5,972 nt of DNA from Bacillota bacterium (lineage in GTDB: Bacteria; Bacillota; Clostridia; Peptostreptococcales; Acidaminobacteraceae): NCBI GenBank assembly GCA_030529205.1, contig JAUMXJ010000065.1, positions 323 through 6,294 of the forward strand, read 5' to 3'. Positions 1 through 3,968 of the stretch are shown piece after piece; within the stretch, counting starts at the first letter, position 1, and the number at the start of each line of letters is the position of its first letter. The position numbers and the translations under genes are program-made. Under the pieces are notes generated by a model. It was not told the origin of the DNA. It worked only from the letters and a program-made list of their open reading frames with translations, and did not search any database.

Positions 1-1
1 G

Positions 2-598
2 GAAGGACTTCGCATTCGCGGCGAAAAGGATAAGAAGGTCATCAAGAAGAAGGTGACGGAAGCACTCAACATGGTTGGACTTGTCGAGGAGCACGCGGAG
101 CGTTATCCACATGAGTTCTCGGGCGGACAGCGTCAGAGAATCGGAATCGCTCGTGCCATCATTATGAATCCGGATATCATCATTGCGGATGAGCCGATTT
201 CTGCGCTGGACGTTTCGATTCAGGCGCAGGTTATCAACTTGATGAACGATCTTCGAGACACCATGAACCTGACCATTCTCTTCATCGCGCACGACCTTGC
301 GGTTGTAAAATACTTCTCAAAGAGAATTGCGGTGATGTACTTCGGTAAAATGGTTGAGCTCGCCGATTCGGATGAACTCTTCGCAAATCCTTGTCACCCT
401 TACACGAGAGCCCTGCTTTCCGCGATACCTACACCGGATCCGAAGACCGAAAGAAACAGAAAGCGTGAGATCTACGTTCCGGCTCTGGCTCATGATTATT
501 CGGTTAATAAACCGACGTTCAGAGAAGTCAGCAAAGGACACTGGGTGCTCTGCAATGATGAGGAGTATAGTAAGTATGCGCAACAAATCAAAGGATAA
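2..598 (+). CDS. Oligopeptide/dipeptide ABC transporter ATP-binding protein, OppF-like (3' part)
   Basis: This is the C-terminal 198 residues of a peptide-importer ATPase; the frame is open at the window's left edge, so Walker A lies upstream of the window. In fragment numbering it shows the ABC signature SGGQRQ (40-45), Walker B IIIADEP with Asp63 and catalytic Glu64, the D-loop SALDVSIQ, and the switch histidine in IAHDL (His97). The oligopeptide/dipeptide C-terminal extension follows, with the hallmark NPCHPYTRALLSAIP around 129-143. The tail HDYSVNKPTFREV...GHWVLCNDEEY is what I recall from OppF/AppF-type subunits of Clostridia. By family knowledge it binds and hydrolyses ATP at the cytoplasmic face of an importer, paired with an OppD-like ATPase. 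It is probably the last gene of an opp/app/dpp operon, because the next gene is unrelated. The substrate (oligopeptide, dipeptide or nickel) cannot be decided, so I give no symbol. The GTG at 53 is internal, not the start. Confidence 0.95.
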   Translation, partial: EGLRIRGEKDKKVIKKKVTEALNMVGLVEEHAERYPHEFSGGQRQRIGIARAIIMNPDIIIADEPISALDVSIQAQVINLMNDLRDTMNLTILFIAHDLAVVKYFSKRIAVMYFGKMVELADSDELFANPCHPYTRALLSAIPTPDPKTERNRKREIYVPALAHDYSVNKPTFREVSKGHWVLCNDEEYSKYAQQIKG

Positions 599-1037
599 TC
601 AGCAGATCCATTCCGATCATGCTTACTTTGATAGAATACAGGAGTCCGAGCCGAGGAGGTTCGGACTTTTGGACTATTTGCTCCTGATTGTGATCGCGGG
701 GGCCGTGATAGGACTGTACTTATTTTTGAAAAAAGACGGGGTGAGAGATATCCGCCACTACATCATCAACGGCAGTTTTTTTATGGGCGTGTTGTATGTG
801 GGCATCGGTGTTTTTTCCCTCTCCAATCACGAGGGTCTGTATGACGGGGCCGGTTACGGCATTCGCAGGGTTTACGATCTCGGCAAGTCCGCGGTTAAAG
901 GCAGTCCCGACTATAAGTATGCGACTTATCGCGATTACAAGAGATCCAAAGAGAAAAAGAGAACGGGGGTGCGTCATCATTTTTTTGTTGTCGGCGGAGC
1001 GCTTCTTCTGTTGTCTATTGTATTGATTATGATTTAA
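576..1037 (+). CDS. DUF3899-family small membrane protein
   Basis: A 153-residue protein of unknown function. It has a charged 30-residue N-terminus and then hydrophobic helices at about 31-51, 61-83 and 135-153. A basic cytoplasmic-looking loop (PDYKYATYRDYKRSKEKKR, 111-129) precedes the last helix. The pattern 'NGSFFMGVLYVGIGVFSLSNHEGLYDGAGYGIRR', here residues 65-98 in pieces, followed by a Tyr/Lys-rich loop and a final helix, is how I recognise DUF3899, found in Firmicutes. I chose ATG 576 because AGGAG at 561-565 lies 10 nt upstream; ATGs at 555 and 558 have no well-placed ribosome site. The gene overlaps the ABC ATPase by 23 nt in another frame, which suggests translational coupling. 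An alternative in-frame TTG start at 669, behind GAGGAGGT at 653-660, would give a 122-residue protein starting at the first membrane helix. No function should be assigned. The family call is from memory of the pattern. Confidence 0.85.
   Translation: MRNKSKDNQQIHSDHAYFDRIQESEPRRFGLLDYLLLIVIAGAVIGLYLFLKKDGVRDIRHYIINGSFFMGVLYVGIGVFSLSNHEGLYDGAGYGIRRVYDLGKSAVKGSPDYKYATYRDYKRSKEKKRTGVRHHFFVVGGALLLLSIVLIMI
643..670 (+). terminator. Terminator-like hairpin inside the DUF3899 gene, carrying a Shine-Dalgarno sequence
   Basis: A 10-bp stem, AGTCCGAGCC (643-652) with GGTTCGGACT (658-667), has one G-T wobble, a 5-nt GAGGA loop and a run of four T at 667-670. It sits 45 nt after the ABC ATPase stop codon, where an operon terminator would be expected, but it is within codons 23-32 of DUF3899. 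The T-run is short, so termination would be weak or partial. The loop and 3' arm contain GAGGAGGT (653-660), 8 nt before an in-frame TTG at 669, so the stem would also hide a possible second ribosome site. Whether it works as a terminator, an attenuator, a translational switch or only encodes protein cannot be decided from sequence. Confidence 0.45.
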
Positions 1038-1076
1038 ACATTGCAATTCCTTATCTTTCATAGATATAGAACTTTT

Positions 1077-1104
1077 AGAACAGGCGAGAGCTTGTTCTTT
1101 TTTT
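1077..1104 (+). terminator. Rho-independent terminator after DUF3899 gene
   Basis: A 9-bp stem, AGAACAGGC (1077-1085) with GCTTGTTCT (1090-1098), contains one G-T wobble and is closed by a GAGA tetraloop. It runs directly into seven T (1098-1104). It lies 39 nt after the DUF3899 stop codon and separates the transporter/DUF3899 transcript from mscS. Confidence 0.88.
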
Positions 1105-1129
1105 GCGATTTTGTGATGGTGTAATCGGC

Positions 1130-1157
1130 TTGCAACTGCGAAAATTGCTGATAAAAT
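1130..1157 (+). promoter_or_regulatory. Probable vegetative (SigA-type) promoter for the MscS gene
   Basis: TTGCAA at 1130-1135 (4 of 6 to TTGACA) is separated by 16 nt from TAAAAT at 1152-1157 (5 of 6 to TATAAT). The surroundings are AT-rich. The expected start point is near 1164, giving a leader of about 38 nt. It lies between the upstream terminator and mscS, where a promoter is needed. The -35 match is modest. Confidence 0.5.
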
Positions 1158-1201
1158 ATAAGTGTTTACCATGATGAATCTGGCTTTGGAGGTATCGGAA
1201 T

Positions 1202-2056
1202 ATGGGTTCGTGGACTTTTGATGTGGAGGGTCTTTGGAATACATTGACTACAGCCGGTGTGGCTTTTTTATGGAAGATCCTGGTTTTCCTTTCGATTTTG
1301 TTGATCGGTTTTTGGATTACCGGAATCGTGGAGAGAAAACTTTTGAAACAACGCAAGTTGGCGCTTGTGAATTCGACATTTCAATCATTCTTTCGCTCAT
1401 TTGTTCGCATCGGAATGAGAATCGGGGTGATTGTGATTGCAGTCAGAAGCATCGGAGTGGATAATGGAACCATTATCGCTGTAATCGGTTCCGCCGGTCT
1501 CGCAATCGGTCTTGCGCTTCAAGGATCTCTTTCCAATCTCGCCTCCGGTGTGTTGATATTGACGAACAAGCCGTTTGCTGTCGATGATTACATCGAATTC
1601 GGAACTTCTTCGGGGACATGTGTCTCCATCGGACTTTTTTATACGCGTTTGAAAACGCCGGACGGCAAGGCAATCTATGTGCCGAATTCCACGATTACGA
1701 CGACGACACTGACCAACTACAGTCTGTATCCCGAGCGCAGGATGGATATTCAAATCGGGGTTGATTACAGTACGGATTTTAAAACATGCAAAGCGGCATT
1801 GCTGCAATTTGCAGATCGGCATCCGAAAATTCTTAAGGACCCGGCTCCTATTGTCGCGATTGTCGATTTTGCCGCGTATTCCTTGGTCGTACGCTTTCGC
1901 TTTTATGTGAAATCCGAGCTTTACTGGGATTTGTATCACGAGATTTACGATGAAATTTTGGATGAGTTGAATCGGCAGCAGGTTTCGATTCCGTTCCCAA
2001 GGTATGTCCTGGAAGATTACAAACCTCATCATTTGGAAAAAGAAAGTGAAATTTGA
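1202..2056 (+). CDS. mscS: Small-conductance mechanosensitive channel, MscS family
   Basis: A 284-residue inner-membrane channel, almost exactly the 286-residue length of E. coli MscS. It opens under membrane tension to release solutes during hypo-osmotic shock. Predicted helices are TM1 at about 20-42, TM2 at 67-85 and the pore-lining TM3 at 89-120. TM3 carries the diagnostic Gly/Ala-rich packing pattern GSAGLAIGLALQGSLSNLASG (96-116 in two overlapping pieces). The beta domain follows, with NKPFAVDDYIEFG, LFYTRLKTPDGKAIYVPNS (145-163 region) and the alpha/beta cytoplasmic cage ending in the family's VSIPFP motif (261-266). The start is supported by GGAGG at 1188-1192, 9 nt before ATG 1202. 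A Thr-rich patch (TITTTTLT, 164-171) replaces the commoner Lys/Leu-containing sequence after the PNS motif; it is mildly unusual but not disruptive. The gene appears monocistronic, with its own promoter and an ECF-type promoter beginning just after it. Confidence 0.95.
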   Translation: MGSWTFDVEGLWNTLTTAGVAFLWKILVFLSILLIGFWITGIVERKLLKQRKLALVNSTFQSFFRSFVRIGMRIGVIVIAVRSIGVDNGTIIAVIGSAGLAIGLALQGSLSNLASGVLILTNKPFAVDDYIEFGTSSGTCVSIGLFYTRLKTPDGKAIYVPNSTITTTTLTNYSLYPERRMDIQIGVDYSTDFKTCKAALLQFADRHPKILKDPAPIVAIVDFAAYSLVVRFRFYVKSELYWDLYHEIYDEILDELNRQQVSIPFPRYVLEDYKPHHLEKESEI

Positions 2057-2074
2057 TTATTGCTCCGTCAGGAT

Positions 2075-2099
2075 GGAACTTTTTTCTTTTTTTGTCGTC
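2075..2099 (+). promoter_or_regulatory. ECF-type autoregulatory promoter of the sigma factor gene
   Basis: GGAAC (2075-2079) and CGTC (2096-2099) are separated by exactly 16 nt. That is the classic architecture of ECF sigma promoters (an AAC-type -35 and a CGT-type -10). The spacer is almost entirely T: runs at 2080-2085 and 2087-2093 interrupted by one C. The predicted transcription start is near 2106, only about 12 nt before the ATG and just ahead of AGGAGGG at 2108-2114. The location directly before an ECF sigma gene fits autoregulation. A weak 6-bp stem with a 2-nt loop (2064-2069/2072-2077) overlaps the -35, so a poor terminator for mscS is an alternative reading of the T-run. Confidence 0.72.
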
Positions 2100-2117
2100 T
2101 AATGAGTAGGAGGGAAA

Positions 2118-2621
2118 ATGAAGGATGATTTCTTAGAGCGCATCGATGATTATATGATTTATGTCTACAATATCGCCCTAAAAATGTTGGGGGACGAAGA
2201 TGCAAAAGATGCGGCACAGGATGCGATTATAAAAGCATATCAAAACATTGACACGTTCAGAGGAGAATGCGCGCTCTCCACATGGCTTTACCGGATTACC
2301 GTCAATGAATGCAAAGATTTCATAAGGAAAAGAAGGACCTTTATTCCCATCGATGAAATCATCGAATTGGAGGGAGGTGTCCTGCCGGAAGTGGAGCTGG
2401 AACGTGTTGAGAATGCGAAATTGCTGGATAAAGCGCTTCAGTACATCAGTGTCGAGAATAGAGAAATTCTGATTCTTAGAGAAATGCTCGGGTATGAGTA
2501 CAAAGAGATTTCTTCCGAGCTCGGAATCCCGGAAGGTACTGTGAAGTCGCGAATCAATCGTGCGAAGAAAAACTTAAAGAATGCCATCCTGTCACTCACT
2601 CTATATGGAGGAACGAAATGA
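2118..2621 (+). CDS. RNA polymerase ECF-family sigma factor
   Basis: A 167-residue sigma-70 family protein with only regions 2 and 4, the length typical of ECF sigma factors. Region 2 spans about 8-73, with DAAQDAIIKAYQNIDTFRG (31-49), STWLYRITVNECKDF (54-68) and the basic RKRR end. Region 4 spans about 100-155, with a helix-turn-helix in YKEISSELGIPEGTVKSRI (128-146), which reads the -35 element. It directs core RNA polymerase to a stress regulon. The start has AGGAGGG at 2108-2114, close to the ATG. The stop overlaps the next start by 4 nt (ATGA), so sigma and downstream gene are translationally coupled, as usual for sigma/anti-sigma pairs. The promoter just upstream matches an ECF target. 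I cannot place it in a numbered ECF group, so no symbol is given. Confidence 0.95.
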   Translation: MKDDFLERIDDYMIYVYNIALKMLGDEDAKDAAQDAIIKAYQNIDTFRGECALSTWLYRITVNECKDFIRKRRTFIPIDEIIELEGGVLPEVELERVENAKLLDKALQYISVENREILILREMLGYEYKEISSELGIPEGTVKSRINRAKKNLKNAILSLTLYGGTK

Positions 2622-3898
2622 GAATGACCGAAGAAAACAAAAAAAGGTTGGAAGAGCAGTATATTGAAAGACTTTCTGAAAGGGAAGATGAACTGATTCG
2701 TTTCATCGACAGCAAAATGAGTGAGCTTCAGCCGCTGCCGGACCATTTCAAAGAGGAACTCCGAGAAAAGATGCAAAACATCGACATGAAAGAAGGAGGT
2801 GTCACGATGAAAAGCCATCATCAAAATCAACCGCACGACAAAAAGCAAACGCAAGATAAAAAACCGGGAATAAAGTACTTATACGCCATTGCGGCGGTCC
2901 TGTTGTTCGTCTTTATCTCCTATCCGATTCTGCGTGATATGGGAATGGGTTCAAATAAAAGCGCGGAAAGAGATGCGTTGAGAGGACCTGCGTATGACAA
3001 AGGCACCGGGATGACGAACATGGGGTTCGAAAACGGAATTGTCAGCTCAGATGACATGGTGACGGACGCTTTACCGAGAAATGAAATCGGGTTGGGAGGA
3101 AGTGAAGCCAAAGATGCTCCCGTCAATAAAGATAAAAAAATCATTGAAAATTATACAATTGGAATCCATACGGATCAATTTGACGAGGCGAAGAGACTTC
3201 TTGAGGATACTGCCCGCAAAATGGACGGATTCATCTCATCGTTTGAGATTTATACCACCGAGCATCGGGATTCGGGCAGAAAGATTCGCAATGCGACCGT
3301 GGTGGTCAAGATTCCGACGGAGAAATCGGCGGAATATCTGGAAATTCTTCACGGAATCGGTGAGATATACGCAGAATCCAAGACCATGGACGATGTGACC
3401 AAGGAATATCGGGACATCGAAATTGAAATTCGTAATTACGAAGAGGCGGAGAAGCGTTATCTCGAGTTGTTTAAAAAGGCGGAAAATATCGAGGATATGC
3501 TTCTCGTGGAAAATGAGCTCAGCAGGCTCAGGAATCTGATCGATACGAGAAAAGCAATTTTGATGAATTATGATTACAAGGTGATGTACTCGACTTTTTA
3601 CATCAATCTGAACGAAAAGCTCGACTTGAAGCCTTCCGTGAATGTCGAACCGGGAATGTGGGAGAAGGCGAAAAACGGCTTTATCAAAGGTGTGAATGCC
3701 ATTATCAGCGGGGCACAGCAGTTCCTGATTTTTATCATATCCATTCTGCCCGCATTGATTCTCGGGACCGTGGTAATTCTGATTGTCTGGATGTTTATCC
3801 GGGCGGCAGGGAAAAGAAAGAGAAAGAACGATGCCCTAATGCATCGAACGGAGCAGGAAATTGAAGAACGGGAACCGGGAGATAACAGGAATTCCTGA
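2618..3898 (+). CDS. Probable membrane anti-sigma factor with DUF4349 domain
   Basis: A 426-residue protein. Residues 1-63 are charged, helical and cytoplasmic, with LPDHFKEELREKM (40-52) resembling the N-terminal sigma-binding segments of ECF anti-sigma factors. A hydrophilic His/Lys/Gln stretch (65-83) precedes TM1 at about 86-105. A polar linker (106-172) leads to a DUF4349-like region (about 174-332), which includes KIIENYTIGIHTDQFDEAKR, GFISSFEIYTTE and a coiled coil at 262-316. TM2 is about 368-395, and the C-tail (397-426) is basic then acidic. The coupled start, GGAGG at 2607-2611 and ATG overlapping the sigma stop, supports the pair. Inference: it holds the sigma factor at the membrane and its outer domain senses an envelope signal. 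There are no cysteines, so it is neither a zinc-binding anti-sigma nor a thiol sensor. DUF4349 function is unknown. Sigma binding is inferred from context. Confidence 0.82.
   Translation: MRMTEENKKRLEEQYIERLSEREDELIRFIDSKMSELQPLPDHFKEELREKMQNIDMKEGGVTMKSHHQNQPHDKKQTQDKKPGIKYLYAIAAVLLFVFISYPILRDMGMGSNKSAERDALRGPAYDKGTGMTNMGFENGIVSSDDMVTDALPRNEIGLGGSEAKDAPVNKDKKIIENYTIGIHTDQFDEAKRLLEDTARKMDGFISSFEIYTTEHRDSGRKIRNATVVVKIPTEKSAEYLEILHGIGEIYAESKTMDDVTKEYRDIEIEIRNYEEAEKRYLELFKKAENIEDMLLVENELSRLRNLIDTRKAILMNYDYKVMYSTFYINLNEKLDLKPSVNVEPGMWEKAKNGFIKGVNAIISGAQQFLIFIISILPALILGTVVILIVWMFIRAAGKRKRKNDALMHRTEQEIEEREPGDNRNS
2793..2809 (+). promoter_or_regulatory. Strong internal Shine-Dalgarno and in-frame ATG in the anti-sigma gene
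   Basis: AAGGAGGTG (2793-2801) matches the anti-Shine-Dalgarno over nine bases and lies 5 nt before an in-frame ATG at 2807 (GGAGG to ATG is 7 nt). This is better than the site at the gene's annotated start. Initiation at Met64 would give a 363-residue protein with both membrane helices and the DUF4349 domain but without the N-terminal segment thought to bind sigma. The codons (Glu-Gly-Gly-Val) could produce the site by chance. I see no promoter nearby. Confidence 0.5.
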
Positions 3899-3916
3899 TG
3901 ACGATAGGAAGGTTTC

Positions 3917-3952
3917 AAAAAGCTTCCATCCTGAAAAGGGTGGGAGCTTTTT
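3917..3952 (+). terminator. Rho-independent terminator after the sigma/anti-sigma operon
   Basis: A 15-bp stem (3917-3931 with 3938-3952) has two G-T wobbles and a 6-nt loop TGAAAA. The 3' arm ends in five T at 3948-3952. It starts 18 nt after the anti-sigma stop codon. The A-run on the 5' side pairs with the T-run, a common form that could also work in the reverse direction, although no minus-strand gene converges here. Confidence 0.88.
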
Positions 3953-3953
3953 A

Positions 3954-3962
3954 TGTTATAAT
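3954..3962 (+). promoter_or_regulatory. Extended -10 promoter of polA, predicting a leaderless mRNA
   Basis: TGTTATAAT (3954-3962) is a perfect extended -10 element (TG-N-TATAAT). No good -35 is present; at the expected distance lies the terminator hairpin arm. The last T of the -10 is 7 nt before the A of the polA ATG (3969), so transcription would begin at or very near the start codon. No Shine-Dalgarno is close to the ATG; the only purine-rich run (GGGAG, 3942-3946) is about 22 nt away and locked in the terminator stem. Confidence 0.6.
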
Positions 3963-3968
3963 CTGATT

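Noticed and set aside
1066..1080. Repeat of AGAAC (AGAACTTTTAGAACA) before the terminator, considered as an ECF -35 box
   Set aside because: No CGTC/CGTA-type -10 follows at 16-17 nt, and the second copy is an arm of the terminator stem.
1038..1201. Searched the intergenic stretch before mscS for a riboswitch or small RNA
   Set aside because: Only the terminator, a plausible promoter and the ribosome site are seen; the sequence between promoter and start codon is too short for a structured leader.
1690..1712. ACG-rich tandem stretch in mscS, considered as a microsatellite
   Set aside because: It is only a few consecutive Thr codons within a conserved domain and too short to be a meaningful repeat.
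2064..2093. Possible intrinsic terminator for mscS (stem 2064-2069/2072-2077 followed by T-runs)
   Set aside because: The stem is 6 bp with a G-T wobble and a 2-nt loop, realistically 5 bp or less. The T-rich run is better explained as the spacer of the ECF promoter, though weak termination cannot be excluded.
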